Source: Tritonibacter horizontis
Lineage (GTDB): Bacteria; Pseudomonadota; Alphaproteobacteria; Rhodobacterales; Rhodobacteraceae
Direction of reading: 5' to 3'
NCBI RefSeq assembly: GCF_001518015.1
Contig: NZ_LPUY01000135.1
Location: 1-64,000 of the forward strand
Length of the DNA: 64,000 nt
In this document: positions 26,207 to 35,707 of the stretch, piece after piece
Layout: each line of letters starts with the position of its first letter
Numbering within the stretch: position 1 is the first letter of the stretch
Made by a program: the position numbers and the translations under genes
The notes under the pieces: model-generated
Told to the model about the DNA's origin: nothing
The model's database searches: none
What the model saw: the letters and a program-made list of their open reading frames with translations, nothing else

Positions 26207-27427
26207 TCAGTCGGCCAGCACCGCGTCAATCGACGTCTGCGCCCGGTTCAATGCGTCTTCGGCGGTCATCTGACCCGTCAGAGCGAGTTGAATTGCGTCC
26301 TGGATCGACTTGGAGATTTTCGGCCATTCCGGGTGTGGACCCCGGGCCTGTGCATATTGCAGCTGCTCCAGAAACACCTGAAGCGCGGCATCTTTTGGGG
26401 CAACTCCGGTTGGGGGCAGTTCGATGTCGGACCGGGCTGGCAATTGGCCGAACTCCGGGAACAGACGATGGTCCTGGCTTGCGAAATACTCGATGGCCTG
26501 GAACGCTTCGTCAGGATGATCGGTATTGGCAAAAATCGCCCAGTTGAAATCCCCCATGGCAGAGGCCCGCTGCGCGCCCTCTTCGGGCACCGGCAGCAGA
26601 GCGACACGCCAGTTGAATTTCGCTTCCTCGACCATGCGGTTCAATTCCCAAGGTCCGGAAATCGCCATGGCAGCATTGCCAGAGTTGAACGTGCCGGTGG
26701 AATCCCATTGCCCGCGCGTCAGCGTATCGGGCGAGGCGAGGCCCTCGTCCAACAGCGTTTTCCACAGGTTCAGCGCCTCGACCGCGCCATCTGTGTTGAT
26801 TTTGTCATAGCCGCCGCCGGACATCTGGGCCCAGGGCAGGAACTGGAACGTGCCTTCCTCGCTGGCCTTGGCCGAAAAGGCGATGCCATAGACCGATTCT
26901 TCAGGATTGTTCAGCGTGCGGGCTGTCTCGACCAGCTCTGCCCAGGTTTCGGGCGGGCTGTCGGCGTCCAGGCCAGCCTTTTCAAACGCATCAGCGTTGT
27001 AATAAAGCGCGATGGTATTGGTTGCTTTGGGCACGCCGTACAGCCGGTCGTTCCAGGTGACCGAATTCAACGGGCCGGGAAAATACGCATCTGCATTGAT
27101 GATCTCGGACTCTGCCACCCTGTCGGTCAGGTCCAGAAACGCGCCACGGGCCGCAAACAGCGCATGTTCGGGGTTGTCGACGGCGATAATATCGGGCGCC
27201 TGACCGGTGGCAAAGGCGCGCATGGATTCCGTCACTACGTCGTCAAACTGGATCAGCCGATAATCAACGGTGATCCCGTTGTCCATCTCGCTGAATTCAC
27301 GGGCGAGGTTCATCGCCGGCTGGTTCTCTTTGTCCAGCGACCAGACCGTGATGGTCACATCCTCAGCTTGCGCAACGGCGCCGACCGACAGCAAGACCGC
27401 GCTGCTGATACTTGTTAGATATCTCAT
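26207..27427 (-). CDS. Extracellular sugar-binding protein of ABC transporter
   Basis: A 406-residue type-1 solute-binding protein (MalE/UgpB class) with a signal peptide cleaved near AQA-ED (about residue 21). Characteristic segments are [46 protein letters not shown] and [12 protein letters not shown]. It captures a carbohydrate in the periplasm. The start ATG 27427 (MRYLTSISS) lies behind GGAGGAGAG; an in-frame extension upstream lacks a signal sequence. It follows the isomerase gene by 26 bases. Substrate inferred as a sugar or polyol from the neighbouring dehydrogenase and isomerase. Confidence 0.93.
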   Translation of the reverse strand: MRYLTSISSAVLLSVGAVAQAEDVTITVWSLDKENQPAMNLAREFSEMDNGITVDYRLIQFDDVVTESMRAFATGQAPDIIAVDNPEHALFAARGAFLDLTDRVAESEIINADAYFPGPLNSVTWNDRLYGVPKATNTIALYYNADAFEKAGLDADSPPETWAELVETARTLNNPEESVYGIAFSAKASEEGTFQFLPWAQMSGGGYDKINTDGAVEALNLWKTLLDEGLASPDTLTRGQWDSTGTFNSGNAAMAISGPWELNRMVEEAKFNWRVALLPVPEEGAQRASAMGDFNWAIFANTDHPDEAFQAIEYFASQDHRLFPEFGQLPARSDIELPPTGVAPKDAALQVFLEQLQYAQARGPHPEWPKISKSIQDAIQLALTGQMTAEDALNRAQTSIDAVLAD

Positions 27428-27453
27428 TGGGTTCTCTCCTCCTCTGATGTTCG

Positions 27454-28392
27454 TCAGGTCTTCTCGAGCGAAGGGTCCCCCCCGCCATAGCGAGCCGCGT
27501 CGCTGACGAACGACCCGCCTCTGCACGTCTTGAGGTAATTGAGCGCATGCACCTGCCCGGTCATTTCGAGCGCGTCGCGATAGACCGGATCATGCCAGCC
27601 TTCGATGTCGATCGACCCCTTGTAGCCGGCCAAGCGCAATTCAGAGATAATGTCGGTCCAGTTGCTATCACCGAACCCGGGCGTGCGCATGAACACGAAG
27701 GGATGTTTGCCGAAAATCCCGTGTTCGCGGATCACGTCGTGGCGAATGGTGGCGTCCTTCCCGTGGACATGGAAAATCTTGTCGGCCCATTTGCGGATCT
27801 GCGGCAGCGGGTCGATGAGGTAAACCATCTGATGGCAGGGTTCCCATTCCAGGCCGATATTGTCAGCCGACAACGCGTTGAACATCAACTCCCAGGCATC
27901 GGGATTGTGGGCGATGTTCCAGTCACCGGTTTGCCAGTTGCCATCCATGGCGCAATTCTCGAACGCGATGCGGATGCCCTTGTCCGCCGCCCGCTTTGCC
28001 AGATCGCCCCAGATTTCGGTGTAACGCGGCAGGCTCTCTGGCAGCGGTTTGCCGCGCAGGCGTCCGGTGAAACCGGCGACGCACGTGGCGCCGAAGTGAT
28101 GCGCATTGTCGATACATTGCTTCCACCCCTCGAGGGTTTCGAGGTCCATGGCCTCTCCCTCCAGCGGGTTTCCGAACATGCCGATGGTGGACATGGTGAT
28201 ATCCCGGTCGCCAATGGCATCGCGGCAGCGCTTGCCCAGCTCCGCAACGTCCTGCCCTGCGGTGGTCTGCCAGAAGAAGGGTTCGAAACTCTCGAACCCG
28301 TGGTCCGCGATCTGTCTGATGTTCTCGGCCGCATCGCCGCCGTTGGCGGAGACCATCGTGCCGATCCGGATGTCTTTGGCTGGGTTGTCCAT
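27454..28392 (-). CDS. Sugar phosphate isomerase/epimerase (xylose isomerase-like TIM barrel)
   Basis: A 312-residue AP-endonuclease-2/IolE-like TIM barrel. Segments that suit a metal site are [27 protein letters not shown] and DIEGWHD. Family members isomerise or epimerise sugars, or dehydrate inosose. The start overlaps the dehydrogenase stop (TGATG), so the two enzymes are made together. With the Gfo/Idh dehydrogenase this suggests oxidation of a sugar or cyclitol followed by isomerisation. Confidence 0.9.
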   Translation of the reverse strand: MDNPAKDIRIGTMVSANGGDAAENIRQIADHGFESFEPFFWQTTAGQDVAELGKRCRDAIGDRDITMSTIGMFGNPLEGEAMDLETLEGWKQCIDNAHHFGATCVAGFTGRLRGKPLPESLPRYTEIWGDLAKRAADKGIRIAFENCAMDGNWQTGDWNIAHNPDAWELMFNALSADNIGLEWEPCHQMVYLIDPLPQIRKWADKIFHVHGKDATIRHDVIREHGIFGKHPFVFMRTPGFGDSNWTDIISELRLAGYKGSIDIEGWHDPVYRDALEMTGQVHALNYLKTCRGGSFVSDAARYGGGDPSLEKT

Positions 28393-29432
28393 CAGTGCGT
28401 GATTTCCTGTGCTATGTTGATTTTTCGGCCGGCTTTGGCGCTCTCGATGGCCCCGAACACCATCGCGAGGGAGTGCAGGTTGTCCGTGCTGTCGGTTTCG
28501 GCCGTCTGGCCTGTTTCCAGCGCATCAAGGAAAGCTGCCAGAACAGAGGCATGGTCTTCGGTCTCGCGCGGATCAGGTGCCATCGGCACGTCGATCTGTT
28601 TGAGCGGCCGCAGGAAGCCCTCGTCACTGTTGGTGACGTGTGCCTCGAACTGCTCCAGCCCGTCCCAGGTCAGGGTGCCCCGGGTTCCGGTGATGCGCCA
28701 GGCGGCGTCCCAGGATGTCCGCTTTCCTTCCGCGCACCAACTGCCTCGGTAGGTGAAGAAGGGGCCGTGCTCCATCTCGAAAATCGCAAAGGCGGAGGCA
28801 CCATGCGCGTACCATGATCCGGTGGGGTTGGTTTCCTGGCAAAAAACGCTACCCGCGTTCTGACCGCACAGGAAACGTGCCGCATCGAAATGGTGGATCG
28901 CCATGTCCAGCAGCAAAACGTGATCCATCTGATCCCGAAAGCCGCCGAAATGCGCCCCGATAAAGAAATCTGCATGAATGCCAGTGACTTCGCCCAATGC
29001 GCCACTGTCCAAAAAGGCGCGGATCCGGCGGATTCCGTCCTTGTATCGACGGTTCTGCGTGACAGCGAACAGACGGTTGGACGATCTGGCCAGGTCGGTG
29101 AGTTCGCGCGCCTCAGCCATGCTGTTGGCCATGGGTTTTTCCGACAACACATGCTTGCCCGCGATCAGAGCGGCCCGCACGACAGAGGCGCGTGCCTCTG
29201 GCGGGGTCACATCGAACACCAGATCGCAGTCGACAGATTGCATCGCCTCGTCGACGCTTGCAAAAATCGGCAGCCCCTCAAGCCCGGAAACCGCCGCCAG
29301 ATCTTGTGCGGTTTTGGGGCTGCGATCAACCAGGCCAACCAGGTTTACCCGGTCCGCCACATAGGGCCTCTGGGTGATGGCCTTGACCCAAACATTGGCC
29401 ATGCCACCACACCCCACAAGCAGTGCTTGCAT
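28392..29432 (-). CDS. Gfo/Idh/MocA family oxidoreductase
   Basis: A 346-residue NAD(P)-dependent sugar or inositol dehydrogenase. The nucleotide motif GCGGMANVWVKAI begins at about residue 8, SEKPMANS is at about 98-105, and the catalytic-region segment DMAIHHFDAARFL follows. ATG 29432 (MQALLVG) lies behind GGGAGGAG; a longer in-frame version would run into the operator and lacks a ribosome site. It is the first gene of the operon that runs down to 23337, facing the LacI gene across two operator palindromes. Confidence 0.92.
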   Translation of the reverse strand: MQALLVGCGGMANVWVKAITQRPYVADRVNLVGLVDRSPKTAQDLAAVSGLEGLPIFASVDEAMQSVDCDLVFDVTPPEARASVVRAALIAGKHVLSEKPMANSMAEARELTDLARSSNRLFAVTQNRRYKDGIRRIRAFLDSGALGEVTGIHADFFIGAHFGGFRDQMDHVLLLDMAIHHFDAARFLCGQNAGSVFCQETNPTGSWYAHGASAFAIFEMEHGPFFTYRGSWCAEGKRTSWDAAWRITGTRGTLTWDGLEQFEAHVTNSDEGFLRPLKQIDVPMAPDPRETEDHASVLAAFLDALETGQTAETDSTDNLHSLAMVFGAIESAKAGRKINIAQEITH

Positions 29433-29494
29433 CGTATTTCTCCTCCCAAAAGGCCGTGTTTTGGCCTTCAGAAAACGTTTCCCATACGAAGACA

Positions 29495-29524
29495 TCAATC
29501 TCCGTAAACGTTTACGGAGATTGA
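29495..29524. promoter_or_regulatory. LacI-family operator O1, perfect 30-bp palindrome
   Basis: The core CTCCGTAAACGTTTACGGAG (29500-29519) is symmetric about the central CG and the symmetry continues without mismatch to 29495 and 29524. Centred 78 bases before the dehydrogenase start and 97 before the lacI gene start. The central CG is the LacI/PurR hinge-binding step. Confidence 0.85.
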
Positions 29525-29558
29525 AATACCGCTTGGATCTGGATGAGTCAATCGAAAT

Positions 29559-29572
29559 CGTAAACGTTTACG
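29559..29572. promoter_or_regulatory. LacI-family operator O2
   Basis: CGTAAACGTTTACG is a perfect 14-bp palindrome identical to the core of O1, with centres 56 bases apart. It lies 34 bases before the regulator start and could serve looping or autorepression. A weaker half-matching GAAAACGTTTC sits at 29471-29481. Confidence 0.8.
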
Positions 29573-29605
29573 GCAATCTTCCCTTGCCGTGGGAGACGTG
29601 ACAGA

Positions 29606-30661
29606 ATGCACCCGAACCGGAGGACCCGCACATTGACAAGCATCAAGGATTTGGCCCGACACCTCGACATTTCGATCGGGACAGTATCGCGTGCACTCAA
29701 CAACAAGACCGACGTCAGTCAGGAGACCAAATCGAAGGTCCTGAAAGCCGCGGCTGAGCTTGGCTATGTCCCGAACCAGGCCGGGCGGTCGCTGAGCAAA
29801 GGCAAGACCAATGTGATCGGATTCGTGCTGGAAACCGACAGCGAAGGGATGATGCAGGGGGATCTGTTCTTCATCCGGGTCTTTGACGGCATGCAATCGG
29901 TGCTGACAAAGCGGGGGCTAAATCTGGTGGCGCTCCTGTCGCCTTCGAACGTCGAACCGGAGGCGTATCTGCAACAGATCGTTGCCCGCCGGTTCACCGA
30001 TGCGCTGGTGTTGTCGTCTATTCATCGCAACGATGCGCGGATCAATTTTCTCAACCAGCAGGGCATGCCCTTTGCGACGCTAGGCCGGTCGCTGGTGGAT
30101 GGGGGCCAGCCCTGGCTTGACCTTGATTTTGATGGCGTGGTCGAAGACGCCATTGCAAGGTTGACGCAAAAGGGCCATCGGACCATCGCCCTTGCGCTGC
30201 CGCGCAACGATCTGAACCTGCGTCACATCATGATCGAAAGCTATCGCAAGAACATCGCCAAGGCCGGATTGCAGCTGGATGAAGACCTGATGATCAGGAT
30301 CAGTCCGGGCGACCGGGCAGGGGTCACCCTTGTCCATCAGCTGATCAATATGCCACAAAAGCCGACGGCAGTGATCTACTCGGATCATATCCTGCCGTTC
30401 GGGATTTATCGTGGCCTTGCCGACCTTGGGCTGACGCCCGGTGTCGATCTGTCGTTGATCGGCGTGGGCACCCGGTTGGCGGCGTTTCTGACGCCTGATC
30501 TGACCTACTATCGGTTCAACCTGTTCGACCTGGGGGTGCGTATCGCAGAGGCGCTGTTGACCATTATGGATGACCCGACCGCTGCCGAAGGCCGCCCCGT
30601 GGTCCGGGAAAGCGTGCCCTTCACTTTCATCGAAGGCCAAAGCATCGCCGACCTGACCTGA
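29606..30661 (+). CDS. LacI family transcriptional regulator
   Basis: A 351-residue repressor. The N-terminal HTH and hinge (SIKDLARHLDISIGTVSRAL, then a hinge ending PNQAGRSLSKGKT) precede a type-1 periplasmic-binding-like effector domain (VIGFVLETDS, IYSDHILPFGIYRGL, SLIGVG). It is divergent from the sugar operon and almost surely binds the palindromes at 29495 and 29559. A TTG at 29633, 9 bases after GGAGG and directly before TSIKDLA, is an attractive alternative start; it would shorten the protein by nine residues to the family's usual N-terminus. Confidence 0.92.
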   Translation: MHPNRRTRTLTSIKDLARHLDISIGTVSRALNNKTDVSQETKSKVLKAAAELGYVPNQAGRSLSKGKTNVIGFVLETDSEGMMQGDLFFIRVFDGMQSVLTKRGLNLVALLSPSNVEPEAYLQQIVARRFTDALVLSSIHRNDARINFLNQQGMPFATLGRSLVDGGQPWLDLDFDGVVEDAIARLTQKGHRTIALALPRNDLNLRHIMIESYRKNIAKAGLQLDEDLMIRISPGDRAGVTLVHQLINMPQKPTAVIYSDHILPFGIYRGLADLGLTPGVDLSLIGVGTRLAAFLTPDLTYYRFNLFDLGVRIAEALLTIMDDPTAAEGRPVVRESVPFTFIEGQSIADLT

Positions 30662-30698
30662 GCGCAATTGCGCCGGGAGGCAGGCCTGGGTCGCGCGG

Positions 30699-32351
30699 TC
30701 ATGCTGTCGGGCCGAAGGTTTCGTGACGAATTTGATCGGGCCGAATGCCGCGCTGTTCAAGCACCTCGGTCAGCCCGGCGATGAATTCGGCTGGTCCGCA
30801 TATCATGTAATGTGCCTCTGGACCGGCTCGGAGCGCCATCAGGTCATCGACCGTCATGCGCCCCTCGGTGACGTTGATCGGTAGCGGGCGATCCTCCGGG
30901 CGGGGGGTGGAATAGAAGGTCCGCACTGTCGCATTTAATGCGCGTGCCGCCAGTTGTGCGACCTCCCCGCGAAACGCATGTGCGGCGCCGTTTCGGACGC
31001 CCTGGAGGAACCAGACCCGGCGATTGGACTGGGCTGCGACAACCGCGTGAAACATGGCGAGCATGGGCGTCACGCCCACGCCCGCGCTGACCAGTACCAA
31101 CGGGGTATCGCCGTTCGGCAGCGTAAAATCTCCGGAGGGTGCGCCTGCGTTGATCAGGTCGCCTGTTTCAGTCTGATCGTGCAGGAACTTGGATACGCGC
31201 CCCTGGGCCTCGCGCTTGACGCTGATGCGGTAGGCGCGCGGGCTGACCGGGCCAGACAGCGTGTAGGTGCGTTGTACCGAATCCGAAGTGTTCGTCGCTT
31301 GGCCGATGGATTGATCCGGAGCGCCAACAACCACAGGCAGATATTGCCCGGGCAGGAAGGGTGCCAGCGCCCGCCCATCTTCAGGTTCAAGGTGAAACGA
31401 CGTAATGTCGCTGCTTTCGATGTCCTTTCTGGTGATCCGGAGCGTTCGGTTCGCGGCCGCATCGGTACGCCAGCGCAGCGAGAGCGCGTGGGGCCGTTCG
31501 ACCACGCGATCAATTGTGATCAGAATTTCGCGCCGGGCCTGCGGGTCGGCGCTGCCTGTTCCGTCCCAGAGGATTTGCGCCCGACCGGTCAGGTGCAACA
31601 GCCCGCCGGTGGCAAAATCGACAAATAGCAATCCGACACGCGGATCTTGCAGAAGGTTGCCGATGGTGTTGAAAAAATTGTTGCCGGTGTAGTCGGGCAT
31701 GCGCAGGCTCCGCGGTCCCGCGATTTCGACGAAGCCCGGTTTCCCACCGCGATGAGAGGCATCAAAACTGGCCCGCCCTGCGTCCCCCAACCCGGATCCT
31801 ATGAACAGCGTATCCGCGGAGGCAATCCAGCGTTTCTGCGGTTCGGACAGGTCTCTGTCGGTCCGGGGTGGGGGGCGGCGGTCTGCTGGCTCATCGGCCC
31901 GGACCCAATCGCGCTCGTGGATGTATTGTGGGCAGTTGCCAAAGCTTTGGGTGACTGAAAGTGCCAGCCCGGTCTCGGTGGCCCTCAGCTGCCCGTTTAC
32001 CCGGTTGCGCCGCCTGGTTGCCAGGTCGATGCCGAGAATACCCAAGGCGGCGCCCGGCACGAAGCCAGGCGCCAAAGGGTCCGCTGCGCCAAGTCCTGCT
32101 GGCAGCGTCAGCAGCTGAGCAGAGGGGGACGCGACATCGCCATCTTGTGTTTCCAGCATCGAAACCCATCGTGCTCCGGACGTATCTGCCCCGGCCACAA
32201 CGAGAAACGGCAGCGACTCGAAAAACATGCGGTGCTGATCCGGCATATGATCCCGGATGAACCGGCTTGACGTTGCGGCCTGCCGTGCAACGCCTGCGCG
32301 GCCCTGGGCGATGATCTCACCCTCGTGAAATGGGGTCTCAGGGCGTGTCAT
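30699..32351 (-). CDS. PNPOx-like flavin-binding domain fused to FNR-type reductase
   Basis: A 550-residue fusion. The N-terminal about 310 residues (FHEGEIIAQGRAG, FVEIAGPRSLRMPDYTGNN, GLLFVDFATGGLLHLTG) are pyridoxamine-oxidase-like, a split-barrel FMN fold. The C-terminal part is a ferredoxin-reductase module with FAD motif RTYTLSGP and NAD motif LVSAGVGVTPMLAMF, ending HETFGPTA. Related proteins I recall often continue into a 2Fe-2S ferredoxin domain after this point, which is absent here. It probably moves electrons from NAD(P)H through FAD to a flavin- or substrate-bound site. It lies 74 bases after the GST gene on the same strand, opposite a LysR gene. Confidence 0.85.
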   Translation of the reverse strand: MTRPETPFHEGEIIAQGRAGVARQAATSSRFIRDHMPDQHRMFFESLPFLVVAGADTSGARWVSMLETQDGDVASPSAQLLTLPAGLGAADPLAPGFVPGAALGILGIDLATRRRNRVNGQLRATETGLALSVTQSFGNCPQYIHERDWVRADEPADRRPPPRTDRDLSEPQKRWIASADTLFIGSGLGDAGRASFDASHRGGKPGFVEIAGPRSLRMPDYTGNNFFNTIGNLLQDPRVGLLFVDFATGGLLHLTGRAQILWDGTGSADPQARREILITIDRVVERPHALSLRWRTDAAANRTLRITRKDIESSDITSFHLEPEDGRALAPFLPGQYLPVVVGAPDQSIGQATNTSDSVQRTYTLSGPVSPRAYRISVKREAQGRVSKFLHDQTETGDLINAGAPSGDFTLPNGDTPLVLVSAGVGVTPMLAMFHAVVAAQSNRRVWFLQGVRNGAAHAFRGEVAQLAARALNATVRTFYSTPRPEDRPLPINVTEGRMTVDDLMALRAGPEAHYMICGPAEFIAGLTEVLEQRGIRPDQIRHETFGPTA

Positions 32352-32425
32352 ATCGGATCTCCGTTGGCCCGCGTGCCCTCGCGGAGCGAAGGCGGGGCTG
32401 ATGAGGTTTCAGACAAGGGTGAGGG

Positions 32426-33061
32426 TCAGGCCAGCGCGGCGGAGCGCACCATCCCGATGAAACGCGGAAGCGCTTCGATCCGGTCGAGCCAGGCCCGGAT
32501 GGCGGGGTAAGGTGCCAGCGAAACGCCGCCTTCTGGCGCGTGTGCGATGTAGCTATAGCCCGCCACATCCGCCAGACATGGCCGGTCCAGCGCGAGCCAC
32601 TCCCGTGTCTTCAGATGAGAGTCCATCATCGTGAACAAAGCCTCTGCCTTTGCCTTGGCTGTCTCGTGATCGAGAGGCGCGCCAAACAGGGTGACAAGGC
32701 GGGCGGAGCAGGGTCCTTGATAGATTTCACCAGCGGCTATCGACAGCCAGCGCTGAACCTCGGCCCGTTCAGTCGCGGTTCGGCCGGCCCATTCGTCCAG
32801 ATCACCGTATTGGTCCGCCAGATAGACAATGATCGCGTTGGAGTCGCTCAGGGTCAGGCCATTGTCCTCAATCGCGGGAACCTGGCCGAAGGGGCTGATC
32901 GCGAGAAACTCTGGCCGTTTATGGGCGCCGTTCATCATATCCAGGTCGATGGTTTCGTAAGGGACGTCAAGCAGGGCAAGCATCAACTCTACCCTGTGAC
33001 AGTGGCCGGATTTCGGGGTCCGGTACAGTTTTACCGGGGCGGTGTCGGACGTGTTTGTCAT
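32426..33061 (-). CDS. Glutathione S-transferase
   Basis: A 211-residue GST. The N-terminal thioredoxin fold (KLYRTPKSGHCHRVELMLAL, with Ser/Cys at the expected active-site turn), the cis-Pro segment FGQVPAIEDNG and the GSH contact LSDSNAIIVYLA are followed by a helical C-terminal domain (PCLADVAGYSYIAHA). It conjugates or reduces electrophiles with glutathione. It is the first gene of a pair with the fusion reductase at 30699 and is divergent from lysR at 33195. Confidence 0.92.
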   Translation of the reverse strand: MTNTSDTAPVKLYRTPKSGHCHRVELMLALLDVPYETIDLDMMNGAHKRPEFLAISPFGQVPAIEDNGLTLSDSNAIIVYLADQYGDLDEWAGRTATERAEVQRWLSIAAGEIYQGPCSARLVTLFGAPLDHETAKAKAEALFTMMDSHLKTREWLALDRPCLADVAGYSYIAHAPEGGVSLAPYPAIRAWLDRIEALPRFIGMVRSAALA

Positions 33062-33142
33062 AGGCGTGCTCCTTCATGCAGGGGTCAAAGGCAGCGTCAG
33101 CTGCGATGAGCCAAAGATAGGATCGGCACTCTGGATAGATAA

Positions 33143-33156
33143 TCATACGAATATGA
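33143..33156. promoter_or_regulatory. Candidate LysR operator in GST/lysR spacer
   Basis: TCATACGAATATGA has perfect 5-base arms around a 4-base spacer, in the AT-rich centre of a divergent spacer, followed by a possible -10 (TATTAAT at 33170). The link to the adjacent LysR protein is positional only. Confidence 0.35.
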
Positions 33157-33194
33157 ACTATATTAATGCAGATTCTGAACTAATCAGGTGTGAC

Positions 33195-34094
33195 ATGGAC
33201 CGGCTACAAGCGTTGAGAATTTTCGTTGCCGTGGCGGAGGCCGAGAGTTTTGTTGGCGGCGCACGGTCACTTGGGCTTAGCGGTCCAACCGCGACACGGG
33301 CGGTTGGAGCCTTGGAAGACGCGTTGGGGGCGCGATTGCTGGTTCGTACCACGCGACGCGTCCGGTTGACCGATGTCGGGCGCGATTTTGTCGAGGACGT
33401 GCGAGAGATCCTGGCGCAATTGCGCTTGGCAGAGAATGCGGTAACCGGGGCGGTCCAAACACCGACGGGCCTTTTGCGTATCACAGCGCCGCAGGAATTC
33501 GGCCGACTCTACATCGCGCCGCTTGTGGCGGACTTCCTCGATGTTTGGCCGGATGTCAGGATCGAATTGCTGCTGGTGGACCGGACGGTCAACCTGGTCG
33601 AGGAGGGTCACGACGTGGCGCTGCGCATTGGCGAGCTGCCGTCGTCGGGTCTGTTGGCGCTGCGCGTGGGGTCGGTGCGCCGGGTGCTGTGCGGCGCGCC
33701 ATCCTATTTCGAGCGGTTCGGCCAGCCCACCGCCCCAGCCGACCTGACCGAGCGCCACCGCACTATTGCAACGGGAAATACTCAACGAGACTGGCGCTTC
33801 GGGTCGGATCCGCAAACGGTCGTTCGGCTTGATCCGCAGCTTACCGTCAACAGTGTTGCCGCCTCGATCGAGATCGCGCGACACGGCTGGGGCCTGTGTC
33901 GGGCGTTGTCCTATCAGGTGGCGGAGGACCTGAAATGCGGTCGGCTGGTCCCGGCTCTCGAAGCATATGAACCCACGCCGCTGCCGGTTCATATCGTCCA
34001 TCCGGCGGGGCGGAAGACGCCTGCAAAACTGCGGGCTTTCGTTGATTTCGCCAGTGCCCATCTGCGACAGGTTCCGGCCCTGAGGGACAGCTGA
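33195..34094 (+). CDS. LysR family transcriptional regulator
   Basis: A 299-residue LysR protein of the CrgA/DmlR-like group: MDRLQALRIFVAVAEAESFV, HTH GGARSLGLSGPTATRAV, and an effector domain with IAPLVADFLDVWPDVRIELL and EEGHDVALRIGELPSSGL. ATG 33195 starts at the canonical family N-terminus; longer in-frame sequence upstream is spacer. It is divergent from the GST/reductase pair and probably their regulator, likely responding to an electrophile or aromatic ligand. Confidence 0.93.
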   Translation: MDRLQALRIFVAVAEAESFVGGARSLGLSGPTATRAVGALEDALGARLLVRTTRRVRLTDVGRDFVEDVREILAQLRLAENAVTGAVQTPTGLLRITAPQEFGRLYIAPLVADFLDVWPDVRIELLLVDRTVNLVEEGHDVALRIGELPSSGLLALRVGSVRRVLCGAPSYFERFGQPTAPADLTERHRTIATGNTQRDWRFGSDPQTVVRLDPQLTVNSVAASIEIARHGWGLCRALSYQVAEDLKCGRLVPALEAYEPTPLPVHIVHPAGRKTPAKLRAFVDFASAHLRQVPALRDS

Positions 34095-34148
34095 GGCTGG
34101 CCACCCCGTGCGATCCGCGACACATGGCCTCCGCGCCCGGCGGGTCGT

Positions 34149-34790
34149 TCAACTGCTGTCCGGGGTGCTTCTTGCGGAAGCATAGGCCTGACACATGGCA
34201 ATCAACTCGACGCGCAGCGCGTCCCCGTTTGTCGCGTCGAGGCCCCGTTCGAAAGCATTTCGCACCGCGCCAAAGATCACAGTGACCAGTGTCAGGTTGA
34301 TGGCAGCAGGATCGCGGAATGTCACATCCGAGGCGCTGCGCAGCATGGTTTCTGTGGCGGCACTTGTGCGCGCTGCAAAATCGTGGATCAGGGCTGCGTT
34401 GTCCATTTCAACGACCGATCGATACAACGCCCGCGTGACATCGGCACGCTCTGTCTTGGCGGTCCAATAGGTGTTGACGAGCGCCTCTATCATGTCGGTG
34501 ACGGGTGCGCCGTGGTTGGTGGTGCAGGTGGTCTCGATCCGCTGCGCCAAAAGATCCAGATACTGCGCGTTCAGGGCATAGATCAACGCCTGTTTGTTGG
34601 GGAAATACTGGTACATCGTGCCGACGGAAACGCCCGCCCGCTCTGCTACATTTGTCGTAGTCAAACCGGCGATCCCGCCGCGCAGCAAAACCTGAATGGT
34701 GGCTTCGAGAATCGCGTCAACGGTGACTTTGGCACGCTGTTGGCGTGGTGTTTTACGGGGGATTAGGCCCGGTGGTGCGGTGAGGGTCAT
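34149..34790 (-). CDS. TetR family transcriptional regulator
   Basis: A 213-residue repressor. The N-terminal HTH is TTTNVAERAGVSVGTMYQYFPNK (about residues 43-65), followed by a helical ligand-binding domain (YRSVVEMDNAALIHDF). It is divergent from the SDR at 34860, with only 69 bases between starts, so it very likely controls that gene. The spacer has a weak TGAA-N6-TTCA repeat but no strong palindrome. Confidence 0.92.
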   Translation of the reverse strand: MTLTAPPGLIPRKTPRQQRAKVTVDAILEATIQVLLRGGIAGLTTTNVAERAGVSVGTMYQYFPNKQALIYALNAQYLDLLAQRIETTCTTNHGAPVTDMIEALVNTYWTAKTERADVTRALYRSVVEMDNAALIHDFAARTSAATETMLRSASDVTFRDPAAINLTLVTVIFGAVRNAFERGLDATNGDALRVELIAMCQAYASARSTPDSS

Positions 34791-34859
34791 ATGCGAATCC
34801 CATACCTGAACATTCCTTCATATATTCTGCGGGACCACCTGAAAGGAAAGGAAATTCGG

Positions 34860-35579
34860 ATGGAACAGCAACCAATTGCGCTGGTTACCGGCGCGAACAA
34901 AGGCATCGGTCTTGAGATCGCACGCCAGCTTGCTCAGGCTGGGGTGCATGTGATCGTCGGGGCGCGGGATCCAGTCAGAGCCGAAAAGGCGCTTGCCAAT
35001 TTGCAGGCCAGTGGCGTGCAGGCGGAGTGGGTCAAGGTGGACCTGAATGACACCGAAAGCCTTGCTGGTGCGGCAACAGAAATCGCCACAAGGCATGGGC
35101 ATCTCGACATTCTGGTAAACAACGCCGGCATTTTTGATTTTTCCGATGGCGCACCAGAAAAAGCCGACATTGCTAGCGTGCGTAAGGTGCTCGAAACGAA
35201 CTTTTTGGGCACACTGGCGGTCACACAAGCCATGTTGCCGCTGTTGCGCAAGGCGACCGCGGCGCGGATCATCAATATTTCCAGTTCCCTTGGGTCGTTG
35301 GCCGTCAACGGCGACCCGGACTCGCCCTATTTTGCAGCCCGTTTCATCGGCTACAACGCCTCCAAGGCGGCGTTGAATATGCTGACGGTGCAACTCGCGG
35401 AAGAATTGCGTGATAGCGGTATCAAGGTGAACTCCGTCAGTCCGGGCTTTGTGAAGACCGACCTGACCGGCATGGGTCATATGAACCCGGAAGAGGGCGC
35501 AGTCCTGCCGGTGCGCTACGCTCTGGGCGGAGATGAGACCGGAACCTTTGTGGAGCCGGACGGCGTTACGCCCTGGTAG
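34860..35579 (+). CDS. SDR family oxidoreductase (carbonyl reductase-like)
   Basis: A 239-residue SDR. The cofactor motif TGANKGIGLEIA is at about residues 12-23, and an Arg in GARDP after the second strand suggests NADPH. NNAGIF, the catalytic Ser region NISSSLGSL, the YNASKAALN active site and the motif VNSVSPGFVKTDLTG follow. It resembles human CBR1-type carbonyl reductases that detoxify reactive aldehydes or quinones. ATG 34860 follows GAAAGGAAAGG. It is probably derepressed by the TetR ligand. Confidence 0.9.
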   Translation: MEQQPIALVTGANKGIGLEIARQLAQAGVHVIVGARDPVRAEKALANLQASGVQAEWVKVDLNDTESLAGAATEIATRHGHLDILVNNAGIFDFSDGAPEKADIASVRKVLETNFLGTLAVTQAMLPLLRKATAARIINISSSLGSLAVNGDPDSPYFAARFIGYNASKAALNMLTVQLAEELRDSGIKVNSVSPGFVKTDLTGMGHMNPEEGAVLPVRYALGGDETGTFVEPDGVTPW

Positions 35580-35707
35580 CAGGGGACAGGCCATCATTCC
35601 TGGATGACGCAGGTGTTGTGCGAGGTGGGCTTTGCCGGGCCTGCCTCGCGATCTGTTCCGGGCAGCAAGTCGGGGTGGGGAGGCCGATCTGCGCAAGGCA
35701 GGTCTTG

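Noticed and set aside
30662-30673. Palindrome GCGCAATTGCGC between the lacI stop and the fusion reductase gene
   Set aside because: Short and between convergent genes; no promoter context, likely chance in high-GC DNA.
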